Of a stretch of DNA of 64,000 bases, positions 33,805 through 43,758 are shown one piece after another (the first letter of the stretch is position 1; each line of letters begins with the position of its first letter). Source of the stretch: Mesostigma viride (lineage: Eukaryota > Streptophyta > Mesostigmatophyceae > Mesostigmatales > Mesostigmataceae); the NCBI GenBank assembly GCA_009746045.1, contig RPFO01000114.1, positions 1,135,676 through 1,199,675 on the forward strand, read 5' to 3'. The notes under the pieces are model-generated. The model saw only the letters and a program-made list of their open reading frames with translations, had not been told where the DNA came from and made no database searches. The translations under genes and the position numbers were made by a program.

Positions 33805-34993
33805 TGGTTGATCTTACGATCTGGATTCCCTGATTTGCGACTAAGGGGAGCGGAGTGCGAGTCGGTGCCGCTGCCTCATGGCTGATCTGCGAGAAATGCT
33901 CCTAGAAAGGGTGAAAGTCCCTGCAAATGACCTCTGGACTGCTTCCAAGTACTTGGATGTAGTTCAAAGTACTTCATTGGTACTACAGGGTAGTACAATC
34001 TACTTCAAACTAGTTCAAACTAGCTCAGGCTAGTAAAGATTCGTTCTGGTGTAGCACAACCTGCCTAGGAGGTGGTATGACCACCTGGGTTGAAGTAGAC
34101 AGTGACTAGACGTAGTACAATGTCGAAAGAATCAGTACAAATGGGTTCTTTGTAGTACAACTGGTCAGTGGCACCTGGGCGCCGCGCCAGTACTGTACCG
34201 GACTTGCATCCGTCACCGTGCGCATGCAATGCAGCCAATTTATTGAGGAAGACATGGCGGCGCATGCTTTATCAGTTTTCTTTTCTTTTTTTTTTTGTGT
34301 GTGTGGGCAGGACCGAGGGAACCCACTATCAAAGTGGCCAACGAAGTGCTATCCTTATTTGCTGCAAAATAAAGATTTCGTGCAGTTTGCGCGAAACCTC
34401 TCGGAATGGGCTCATTCGACCCCATTTTTTGCTGCAAAATCACTTAATATGACGTAGAAATTATCGAGCTTTAAAGAGCGCAAAAAGAACGAGTGATTTT
34501 GACCAAGAAACGGCAAAGAAAACTGATAAAGCATGCGCCGCCATGTCTTCCTCAATAAATTGGCTGCATTGCAAGCGCACGGTGACGGATGCAAGTCCGG
34601 TACAGTGCTGGCGCGGCGCCCAGGTGCCACTGAACAGTTGTACTACAAAGAACCCATTTGTACTGATTCTTTCGACATTGTACTACGTTTAGTCACTGTC
34701 TACTTCAACCCAGGTGGTCATACCACCTCCTAGGCAGGTTGTGCTACACCTGAACGAATCTTTACTAGCCTGAGCTAGTTTGAACTAGTTTGAAGTAGAT
34801 TGTACTACCCTGTAGTACCAATGAAGTACTTTGAACTACATCGAAGTACTTGGAAGAAGTCCAGAGGTCATTTGCAGGGACTTTCACCCTTTCCAGGAGC
34901 ATTTCTCGCAGATCAGCCATGAGGCAGCGGCACCGACTCGCACTCCGCTCCCCTTAGTCGCAAATCAGGGAATCCGGATCGTAAGATCAACCA
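33805..34993. mobile_element. Foldback of DIRS terminal repeats TR1
   Basis: TR1 forward (33,805-34,280) and inverted (34,518-34,993) flank a 237-bp centre. The outer ends are TGGTTGATC and GATCAACCA. The centre contains two empty target sites used elsewhere: ATTTGCTGC at about 34,356 (filled at 57,934/60,549) and AATCACTTAATATGACG at about 34,434 (filled and split at 47,211/57,850). One side continues as gypsy integrase (34,994). Confidence 0.8.
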
Positions 34994-35103
34994 GGATTTC
35001 GCCCCCCAGGTGCTAGCACAGTTGCTGGCGCACCAGGTGCCGTTTTTCCCGCCGTTTTTGGTCATACGGCGCCTGTCGTCGGAGGGGATGGCAGGAAACA
35101 GCT
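34994..35103 (-). pseudogene. Ty3/gypsy integrase fragment, downstream piece
   Basis: About 36 codons on the minus strand that continue the integrase at 42,412-42,842 once the DIRS element is removed (FLPSPPTTGAV, the start of the catalytic core). A small deletion around the expected first catalytic Asp and a stop at about 35,047 make it non-functional. The other end is cut by the TR1 foldback. Confidence 0.55.
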
Positions 35104-35781
35104 TCCTCTGTGCATGCTTTCAGGTTCACTTTGTTTGAGAAGGCACCAGAACTTGTTTATTGCAAAATTATATGCTTAAGCCGCTTGCAGGCCTTGGTAG
35201 ACCGAGAGACTGGCAAATTGTGCGCAAGTCCCAGGCGGCTGCCACCATATAACACCCCCAGAGACAACAAACAAACAAACAAACAAAAGAGGGTGGGTGG
35301 GTGGGGAAAACTGATAAAGCATGCGCCGCCATGTCTTCCTCAATAAATTGGCTGCATTGCATGCGCACGGTGACGAATGCAAGTCCGGTACAGTACTGGC
35401 GCGGCGCCTAGGTGCCACTGACCAGTTGTACTACAAAGAACCCACTTGTACTGATTCTTTCGACATTGTACTACGTTTAGTCACTGTCTACTTCAACCCA
35501 GGTGGTCATACCACCTCCTAGGCAGGTTGTGCTACACCTGAACGAATCTTTACTAGCCTGAGCTAGTTTGAACTAGTTTGAAGTAGATTGTACTACCCTG
35601 TAGTACCAATGAAGTACTTTGAACTACATCCAAGTACTTGGAAACAGTCCAGAGGTCATTTGCAGGGACTTTCACCCTTTCCAGGAGCATTTCTCGCAGA
35701 TCAGCCATGAGGCAGCGGCACCGACTCGCACTCCGCTCCCCTTAGTCGCAAATCAGGGAATCCACATCGTAAGATCAACCA
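35104..35781. repeat. Left inverted terminal repeat of DIRS-A
   Basis: Starts TCCTCTGTGCATG and ends GATCAACCA. It consists of the outer block (35,104-35,262), an (AAAC)n and GGGTGGG linker, and TR1 (35,306-35,781). Inverse of 41,733-42,411. Confidence 0.88.
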
Positions 35782-35782
35782 T

Positions 35783-37014
35783 GCAAATGCAGGGAGGAGC
35801 TTGGCAAACGCGGCTGGCGCTAGTTTTGGGGGAGGCGAGGGGGTGTCTGCAGTGCCACGCTCAGGCACTTTAAAAGCGGGCGCGCGAGGGGGAGGCAAGG
35901 AGAAGAAAGCAGGTCTCCCGCGCAGTGCCAAGGGGGACGGGGCGGCCGGAATGGGACTGAGCCCCGAAATGATGGCGCAGATGAATGCCCTCATGGGGGG
36001 CTTCCAACAGCTGGGGATTGGCGGCGCGCAGGGGTTGGGAGCCGCAGTACGGGTGCCAGCACCCAGCGTGCAGAAAGGAGGCGCATGGGGGGGGGCGGGG
36101 GCAGCAGGGCCCAGCCCTGCCGGGTGGACAAGCGGGCCCCATGGGTACCCGGGCACACCGACAGGCGTGGAAAGAACGTAGGGCCCAGCGTACGCCTACC
36201 CAGGGCAGATGGGTGCAGCCTGGCCTCAGCCCTACTCACCAGCGGGTACCGCGTACGGTACCTGGGTGCCAGCGGCTGGAACCCCGTACCACATGGCGTT
36301 CGCAGCAGCCCAAGGTGGGCAGAGGAAACAGGAGAGCAAGCGGTCCAAGTGCCGCGAGTGCGGGCATCGGCACTGCCGGTGCACGTCCAGCGACAGCACG
36401 AGCAGCGACTCGGAGGGGAGCGGGCGAGGGCGCGCGGGTGGCCGGGGCACAGGTGGGAGATTGACCGACCTACCAGTTACCCGCGGGGTCAACCTGCTCG
36501 AGTACCTGCCGGCGGGGCGGGCGCTCAGCGTGGTGTGGGACGTGGAAGACCACAAGTACCACCAGCGCACGGCCCCCAAGCACATGGAGACCGCCACATG
36601 GGCCACAACGGCAACATGGTGGCCTGGCTGAACATGCAAAGGGCCCCCGTGCTGCGCCAGCAGAAGGAGGGGACGGGACTTGGGTGGGCATCCAAGGAGA
36701 GGATGGAGCTGGCCCAGAACCTGTGCCACGTCTGGGATACGCTCAACAAGGAGGTCAGTCCCAACGTGTGCAGCGAGCTGGGGGGCGTGGAGTACCTGGC
36801 GCTCTGCGTGGAGGCTCTCCTGCTGGTGGAGACCAGCGGGGCTTGGAACGCGTCCGGGTACATGCTGCCCTACCGGCCGGCAGGGGGTGTCCGCACGCGG
36901 GCGGCCCGACGAGCGCTGCGGGCACACAAGAAGGAGCGCGATGCGTTGGCGTCGGCGCGAGGAAAGGAGGACAAGGCGGAGGGAGGAGTGGCGGGCTCTT
37001 CCCAGAAGAAGTGA
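35783..37014 (+). pseudogene. gag: DIRS-A gag-like protein
   Basis: Open from the terminal repeat. The in-frame TAG at 36,179-36,181 and a frameshift near 36,595 break it. Order: Gly-rich N-terminus, a SPEMMAQMNALMGG helix, Pro/Tyr-rich stretch, a Cys/His cluster KCRECGHRHCRC (about 36,348-36,383), Ser/Asp-rich, then a folded C-terminal domain (around GVEYLALCVEALLLVE). That last domain aligns with the C-terminus of the Ngaro gag at 52,292-53,350 (GVEYLMRVVAAMLLVE), which supports homology of the two gags. ORF stop at 37,012-37,014. Confidence 0.7.
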
Positions 37015-39853
37015 GAGGGCGAGGTGTATTCCCCCTCCCAGAGGTGGCCATCAAGCCCCTCGACCGCGCGCGCCTACGGTCCCGACGTAGGTATCAGCGG
37101 GCCATGCGGCGGCGGGCCCTGCTCCTGCGCAGCGCGCGAATCGTGGATGGCCTCAACTGGTTGTGGAGGGGAGCACAGGAACCGCCTGAAACGGGTCCTG
37201 TCGGTGGCATGCGGATGGCTTTGCCCGCACCTGTTGCCCAGGAGCCCGCGGGTTGCGGTACCAGCGGGGTGTCCTTAGTGACCCCCTGCACTGCGGCCCA
37301 GCAGGCGGCCCTACAAGGGCTGGAGATTGCCGCCCAGGTCCATGAGCGCCGGCTGAGAGCCGTAGCGGCAGAGGACCTGGTGCATGACGTTGAGTCTGGG
37401 CCCTATGGGCCCGACGGGCAATATGAAATAATTGCCCCGGAGAGACTTGCGCTGCCCGCGGGCGGAGTGGCGGGCAGCGTGCCGCTGATGGACTGCCTCC
37501 CCCCCAGTGGAGGGAGGTATATGGCAATATAAAAAATATTTTGAGGGAAGAGGCAGCGCAGCCAGGGCGTCGACGGCGAGTAACGCATGGCTGTGCGAGC
37601 GACACGGAGTACGCGCGCCTGAGCGTGCGGCTGGCGGAGACCGGGATGACAGAGTATAGCGAGGAGGAACCACCGGTCACCAACGGCCTGTTCGGCGTGC
37701 CCAAGCGCGATCCAGGGGTGGTGGACCCGTCAGCCCAGCGCCAGCGACTCATCTGCAACATGGTGCAGAGCAACGACAAGTTCCTCACCCCTGGCAGCTG
37801 TTACCTGCCAGATGTGGGGCGGTGGCCGAGATGGCCGGGGGCGCGCCCAGCTACTCGAGCAAAACGGACCTGGAGACGTACTACTACCGCTTCTCTGTGC
37901 CAACGGAGTGGCGGAAGTGGTTCGCGCTGCCCCCAGTCTGGTCAGACGAGGTCGGCCAACCAGGGGAGCGCCGCCGGCTCTATCCCAGGTTCCGTGTTCT
38001 GGTGATGGGGTGGTCCCACTCGGTCCTGCTGGCGCAGGTGGCGCACATGCAGACCCTGTTCGGGCCGGGGAAGCTGAACCCCGGGCTGAGTGTGAGCGTC
38101 CCCGATGCATCAGCTCGGGGTGCGCACAGTGCGTGAGGGAGGACGGGAGTGGATGGAGTTGGTGGGGGCCGCCGAGCTTGACTGGCAGCTGCTGCCCGAG
38201 GACCCTCCTCGGCCGGCGCAGTTGGTCATGATCGACGATCTGGGCACCACACACGCGCGCAGCGCAGCGGAGGCGAACGCGCTGCTGGACCGCGCATGCA
38301 CCGAGTGCTACGCGCCAGCTGGCCTGGTGGTGAATGAGAGAAAGGTGGCGCGGGAGGGCCAAGCTGTGGAGATCCTGGGCATCGAGTTTCACCAAGATGG
38401 GAGCTTGTGGCCGTCAGCGAAGCGACTAGCCCTCCTCATCCATGACACTGAGGCGGTGCTGGCCCGGGGACGAGCAAGCTACCATGAGCTGGCCTCCCTA
38501 CTGGGACGCTGGGTGTGGATCCAACTGCTTCGCAGGAGTCTGCTAAGCATCTGGTTCCATGCCTACAGGATGCTCCACCAAGTGCTGGCCCTCCGCAAGG
38601 GAGGACGCTTCCAACTCTCGGCAAGTGTGCGCCGGGAGCTCTGGGCGGCTGTCTGCCTGGCTCCCCTGGTGCATGCGCAGCGCAACCAGCCGCTGGACAC
38701 CACCGTCGTGGCCAGTGACGCGTCGAGCCGGGGCTCCGGTGTGGTGTACGCCCGTCTGGCAGAGGCAGACGTGAAAGCTTTGTCCAACTGCCGTGAGATG
38801 AAGGGGTGGAAGACTCTGTGTGTCGGGTCGGAAGAGGTCGGTGTGGAGCGAACGGGGGAGAGGGAACATCGGGCGGTGGCGACCGCCCGCTGGCGTGTGG
38901 CGGTGAAACACCGGTGGAGGGTCGCGGGTGCGCACATCAATGAGAAAGAGGCGCGCGCAGCCGTGCAGAGCCTGGAGTGGGGGCTGCGCACGCGGGCCCG
39001 GTGGGGGCGACGGCACGTACGGCTGGTGGATAGCACCGCCGTTCTGGGCGCACTGGTGAAGGGGCGGTCATCATCTTACCGCCTCAACACGTGGTGCCGC
39101 CGCGCTGCCGCCCTGGGCTGTGCCAGCAACACCAGGTACCACTGGGTGTACATCTGCTCGGAGCGAAACCCCGCTGACGCGCCCAGCCGGGGCAGGTGGG
39201 TGCGGGACCTTACCGCCGATGGCGATGTGGAGAGTAACCCGGGGCCGGGAGGGCGGCAGGAGCTACTGGAGAGCACCGTGCTGCCCGCGACCCTGCGCAG
39301 CTACCATCGCGCAGTGATCGCGTACCTTCTTTGGGCTGAGCCCTATGGTGCTGTACCGCCGGAGGAAGCGGAGAGCGTGTTCTGCGAGTGGCTCGTGTCT
39401 GTCTACGAGGATGGAGGGGGAGCAGGGCGTTCCATGTGCATGAGGGCGCTGTGTGGGCTGCAACTGTACTACCCCAGCCAAGTGCAGGGGTGGCGCGAGG
39501 CCCGCCTGCTCCTCTACGGGTGGCAGCGACGCGTGCAAACGCATAGCCCCAATCCGGTGCCGTGGGAGCTGCTCTACCTGGCGGTGCAGATCCTCCGCTG
39601 GCAGGGGGCGCCCATGGCAGCAGCCGTGTGCATCATCACTTTCCAGCAATACCTGCGCATCGGGGAGGCCTTCAAGCTCCGAGTGGGGGACGTGGCACTG
39701 CGTGGCGACCGTCGTCTGGGGCAGCGAGGACTGGGCGCGCTTCTTCTGCGGGATCCCAAGACAGCCAAGGGGGGTGCACAGGCGGTGGTGGTGCAGGACC
39801 CCCTCTCGCTGTACGTGCTCGAGCGCCTGTGCGCTGGGCGGGAGCCCGAGGAG
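37015..39853 (+). pseudogene. pol: DIRS-A pol: RT, RNase H, 2A, recombinase (truncated)
   Basis: Basic N-terminus (RARLRSRRRYQRAMRRRALL), RT from about 37,600 (NGLFGVPK, then KTDLETYYYRF, FRVLVMGWSH) with active-site box LVMIDDLGTT at about 38,223. RNase H Asp/Glu sites lie at about 38,712, 38,935, 39,022 and 39,177. A 2A motif (39,206-39,247) precedes the recombinase, which has Arg in QQYLRIGEAF and KTAKGG. Frameshifts occur at about 37,500 (C run), 37,815 (G run) and 38,115. The recombinase stops after REPEE where sequence jumps back to RNase H, losing HxxR and Tyr. Confidence 0.82.
39206..39247 (+). other. 2A ribosome-skipping motif (DIRS-A, first block)
   Basis: DLTADGDVESNPGP, identical to 19,982-20,023 at protein level. 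It sits between RNase H and the recombinase with the reading frame open on both sides (38,105-39,862). Confidence 0.88.
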
Positions 39854-41240
39854 CAGACGTGAAAGCTTTGTCCAACTGCCGTGAGATGAAGGGGTGGAAG
39901 ACTCTGTGTGTCGGGTCGGAAGAGGTCGGTGTGGAGCGAACGGGGGAGAGGGAACATCGGGCGGTGGCGACCGCCCGCTGGCGTGTGGCGGTGAAACACC
40001 GGTGGAGGGACGCAGGGGCGCACATCAATGAGAAAGAGGCGCGCGCAGCCGTGCAGAGCCTGGAGTGGGGGCTGCGCACGCGGGCCCGGTGGGGGCGACG
40101 GCACGCTTACGGCTGGTGGATAGCACCGCCGTTCTGGGCGCAGTGGTGAAGGGGCGGTCATCATCTTACCGCCTCAACACGTGGTGCCGCCGCGCTGCCG
40201 CCCTGGGCTGTGCCAGCAACACCAGGTACCACTGGGTGTACATCCGCTCGGAGCGAAACCCCGCTGACGCGCCCAGCCGGGGCCGGTGGGTGCGGGACCT
40301 TACCGCCGATGGCGATGTGGAGAGTAACCCGGGTCTGGGAGGGCGGCAGAAACTGCTGGAGAGCACTGTGCTGCCCGCGACCCTGCGCAGCTACCATCGC
40401 GCAGTGATCGCGTACCTCCTGTGGGCTGAGCCCTATGGTGCTGTACCGCCGGAGGAAGCGGAGAGCGTGTTCTGCGAGTGGCTCGTGTCTGTCTACGAGG
40501 ATGGAGGGGGAGCAGGGCGTTCCATGTGCATGAGGGCGCTGTGTGGGCTGCAACTGTACTACCCCAGCCAAAGTGCAGGGGTGGCGCGAGGCCCGCCTGC
40601 ATGCTCCTCTACGGGTGGCAGCGACGCGTGCAAACCCATAGCCCCAATCCGGTGCCGTGGGAGCTACCTGGTGGTGCAGATCCTCCGGTGGCAGGGGGCG
40701 CCCATGGCAGCAGCCGTGTGCGTCATCACTTTCCAGCAATACCTGCGCATCGGGGAGGCCTTCAAGCTCCGAGTGGGGGACGTGGCGCTGCGCGGCGACC
40801 GTCGCCTGGGGCAGCGAGGACTGGGCGCGCTTCTTCTGCGGGATCCCAAGACAGCCAAGGGGGGTGCACAGGCGGTGGTGGTGCAGGACCCCCTCTCGCT
40901 GTACGTGCTCGAGCGCCTGTGCGCTGGGCGGGAGCCCGAGGAGCCCTTGTTTGGGAGCCTCAACTACAGCCAGTTCTCTCGTCGGTGGCACGCGGCGTGG
41001 GATGTTCTGGGCCTGCGGGGGATGTTTCCGCCCTACTCCATGCGACATGGTGGGGCAACGTACGACTACCTGCAGGGCGTTTCACTCCCAGACATCCAGA
41101 AGCGCGGGCGTTGGCGCCAGTTCAAGTCGGTGGACCACTACGTGGGCCTGCACCGTGCTCTAGCGGTGCAAGTGCCGCGGTGGGTGTGGTTGCTGGCTGA
41201 GGAGTTCCCCCCCGCTCAGTGGTGTTCACACTGGCAGTAG
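39854..41240 (+). pseudogene. DIRS-A second block: RNase H end, 2A-like, complete recombinase C-terminus
   Basis: Starts inside RNase H (ADVKALSN) and repeats 38,766-39,853. It then supplies the missing recombinase half: Arg (QQYLRIGEAF), KTAKGG, SMRHGG, KRGRW and DHYVGLH Tyr. A two-base insertion near 40,105 breaks RNase H from the rest. Small indels at about 40,570, 40,600 and 40,670 alter the recombinase N-terminus, but the frame 40,065-41,240 stays open. Details match D2 (19.3 kb) better than the first block, so it probably came from another copy. Confidence 0.8.
40296..40337 (+). other. Degenerate 2A motif (NPGL)
   Basis: Encodes DLTADGDVESNPGL. The final Pro is Leu (CTG). Since skipping occurs at Gly-Pro and that Pro is required, this copy should not separate its products. 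Confidence 0.85.
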
Positions 41241-41732
41241 CAAGTGTGTGGATGCGCCCGTGCCCCGGTCTAGGCCGGGGGGGCGCAGTATAAAACGATG
41301 CAGCTCCGTTGAAGGAGTCGGCAGGGCGCACTCCAGTGGACACGCTGGGGCCCTGCTGGTTTTGGGCGTCACGCCATCATCCTGATTTCCGGTTTGGCTC
41401 ACCTTCGACCGTATCCTGCCTTGGACAGAGCCGGCGGGGCGCACTCTAGTGGATACACTAGGGCTCTGCGGGTACCTGCGTTGACAGGTGCAGGGGAGGC
41501 GCACTCTAGCAGCCAAGCTAGGGCTTCCCCCTCTACAACCCCTCCAGATGCGGCCGGGGACGGCCAGGTTGGAGATGCGGGTGTTATATGGTGGCGGCCG
41601 CCTGGGACTTGCGCACAATTTGCCAGTCTCTCGGTCTACCAAGGCCTGCAAGCGGCTTAAGCATATAATTTTGCAATAAACAAGTTCTGGTGCCTTCTCA
41701 AACTAAGTGAACCTGAAAGCATGCACAGAGGA
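41241..41732 (+). other. DIRS-A 3' region with internal complementary block
   Basis: Non-coding. Repeated GGCGCACTC...CTAG-type short hairpins lie at about 41,320-41,530. The block 41,580-41,732 copies the element's right end (42,258-42,411) directly and its left end (35,104-35,262) inverted. This is the layout needed to rebuild full ends from a circular intermediate in DIRS replication. Confidence 0.75.
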
Positions 41733-42411
41733 TGGTTGATCTTACGATCTGGATTCCCTGATTTGCGACTAAGGGGAGCGGAGTGCGAGTCGGTGCCGCT
41801 GACTCATGGCTGATCTGCGAGAAATGCTCCTAGAAAGGGTGAAAGTCCCTGCAAATGACCTCTGGACTGCTTCCAAGTACTTGGATGTAGTTCAAAGTAC
41901 TTCATTGGTACTACAGGGTAGTACAATCTACTTCAAACTAGTTCAAACTAGCTCAGGCTAGTGAAGATTCGTTCAGGTGTAGCACAACCTGCCTAGGAGG
42001 TGGTATGACCACCTGGGTTGAAGTAGACAGTGACTAAACGTAGTACAATGTCGAAAGAATCAGTACAAATGGGTTCTTTGTAGTACAACTGGTCAGTGGC
42101 ACCTGGGCGCCGCGCCAGTACTGTACCGGACTTGCATTCGTCACCGTGCGCATGCAATGCAGCCAATTTATTGAGGAAGACATGGCGGCGCATGCTTTAT
42201 CAGTTTTCCCCACCCACCCACCCTCTTTTGTTTGTTTGTTTGTTTGTTGTCTCTGGGGGTGTTATATGGTGGCAGCCGCCTGGGACTTGCGCACAATTTG
42301 CCAGTCTCTCGGTCTACCAAGGCCTGCAAGCGGCTTAAGCATATAAATTTTGCAATAAACAAGTTCTGGTGCCTTCTCAAACAAAGTGAACCTGAAAGCA
42401 TGCACAGAGGA
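41733..42411. repeat. Right inverted terminal repeat of DIRS-A
   Basis: TR1 (41,733-42,208), a CCCACCCACC and (TTTG)n linker, and the outer block (42,258-42,411) ending GCACAGAGGA. Inverse of 35,104-35,781. Confidence 0.88.
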
Positions 42412-42842
42412 AAGGGAATCCCATGGCATGATGGGATCAGGAAGGGTCCTAGGCTCGGCTATCTGCCCGTTGCTAGGTTTCATTTCCTGACAGGATTGGC
42501 AGGTCCTAACATATTCATCTACACCCTTTAAGAGGGAGGGCCAGTAGTAGGAACGGGTTACTAGATCTCGTACCCGTTTACCGCCCTGATGAGCAGCTAA
42601 ATCATGCAACTCAAAAAGCAAGGAGGAGCGACAGATAGGAGCCGGACATAAAGGCGCCATTGAGGGGGAGAATCTGTTAACTGCACATATAAAAACCCAC
42701 CTACAAACTTACAGGGGTATTAACCTAACTGTTGGGGATGGGAGGCAATAGCAGCCAAAGCTTCCGGCGCAGTGGCCGTAAATCTATGATAAGGCGTTCG
42801 AGATCAGAGGTAGGCATCGCTACAGAAGTATCTATATCAGGT
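42412..42842 (-). pseudogene. Ty3/gypsy integrase N-terminal zinc-finger region
   Basis: Minus strand. Upstream linker, one in-frame stop at about 42,722, then an H-H-C-C integrase finger: LHDLAAHQGG ... SYYWPSLL ... CQSCQEMK (about 42,480-42,605), ending MPWDSL at the DIRS-A boundary. The match to gypsy integrase is good. The other side ends at TTAA 42,843, where element X begins; RNase H is missing from the locus. Confidence 0.8.
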
Positions 42843-43216
42843 TTAACCCTTCAACTGTCAAAACTCGAACCACGAGAACGGACTGAGTTTGGGTATCTTT
42901 GTGCGCCTGAGAGTAACTAGCCAAATAACATTTTCTGGCCCACCCTTGGAACCAAGCATGCTTTTATATCAAATAATGTTTGGGAAATTTGGTTGGTCAC
43001 ATATCCATGCCCTACACCTGCTAAAAATAGCACCCCCCTCAGGGGGGTACAGTGCACATGGGGTTGGAGACATATATAATGCATTATCGACCATTTACAC
43101 AAATCAGTTGGCCCTGGCCTTTTAAAGGCAGGTTATTATAATCATAGACATGCCATCAATGCATTCACAACATGAAATGTCACAAAACTGTGGACGCTAG
43201 CTACAAAATGGCCAAA

Positions 43217-43250
43217 GCCAGCTGGCACCGTTATAACGGTGCCAGCTGGC
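43217..43250. repeat. 34-bp perfect palindrome inside X
   Basis: Half-site GCCAGCTGGCACCGTTA followed directly by its exact complement. Also present in the other X copy at 55,749-55,782, so both copies preserve it. Confidence 0.9.
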
Positions 43251-43758
43251 AGGGGTATAAATGGTAGCATAACAACACAAAACTTTATTCCAATTGGCAT
43301 GAAACAACAAGGGATGCCCAATTGGGCATCATGCACCATACCCAGGTGATAAAACAAGAGACCATGCCATATAACACATGCCAACATGCCGCAAGGGGCC
43401 AAAATGGCACTAGCGCGCGCGTGCGGTATACATAGCGCAAGACTAGCCAAGGGTGTAGCTAACTGTCAATTGGGCTACCTGGCTATGTGCCAGACTACGG
43501 ATTGCGCCTCTGGGTGCGCAGATCCTGCCTCCTACAAGGCCCTGTCAGCTGGGTGCCAGCTGCCAACGTGCGGGTCGTGCGGCCATTGGCCTCAGCCCAT
43601 GCGCGGCCAGCCGGGCTGCGGGCTGACAAGGGCTGCATGGCACGCTGGCGGCGGGCGTCGTCGTCGTCGACGCCAGCCACTGGCCCAGCGTGGAAGCTGA
43701 GATAAGCCAGCATATAAGACACAAGACCATGCTAAAAAATAGGTGAAAGGCTCATTAA

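Larger units (their letters stand above)
35104..42411 (+). mobile_element. Full-length DIRS element with inverted terminal repeats (DIRS-A)
   Basis: Left terminal repeat 35,104-35,781, gag, pol (RT-RNase H-2A-YR) with an internal duplication, an internal complementary block 41,580-41,732 and right terminal repeat 41,733-42,411 inverted to the left one. The outermost 150 bp recur just inside the right repeat, as the internal complementary region does in DIRS-1. It lies within gypsy integrase; flanks GATTCCCTT and AGCTG rejoin without duplication (minus strand). At least four frameshifts and one stop. Confidence 0.85.

Noticed and set aside
42575-42595. CTGATGAG, as in the hammerhead ribozyme core
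   Set aside because: No GAAA strand or stems at the right spacing; it lies within the integrase coding sequence.
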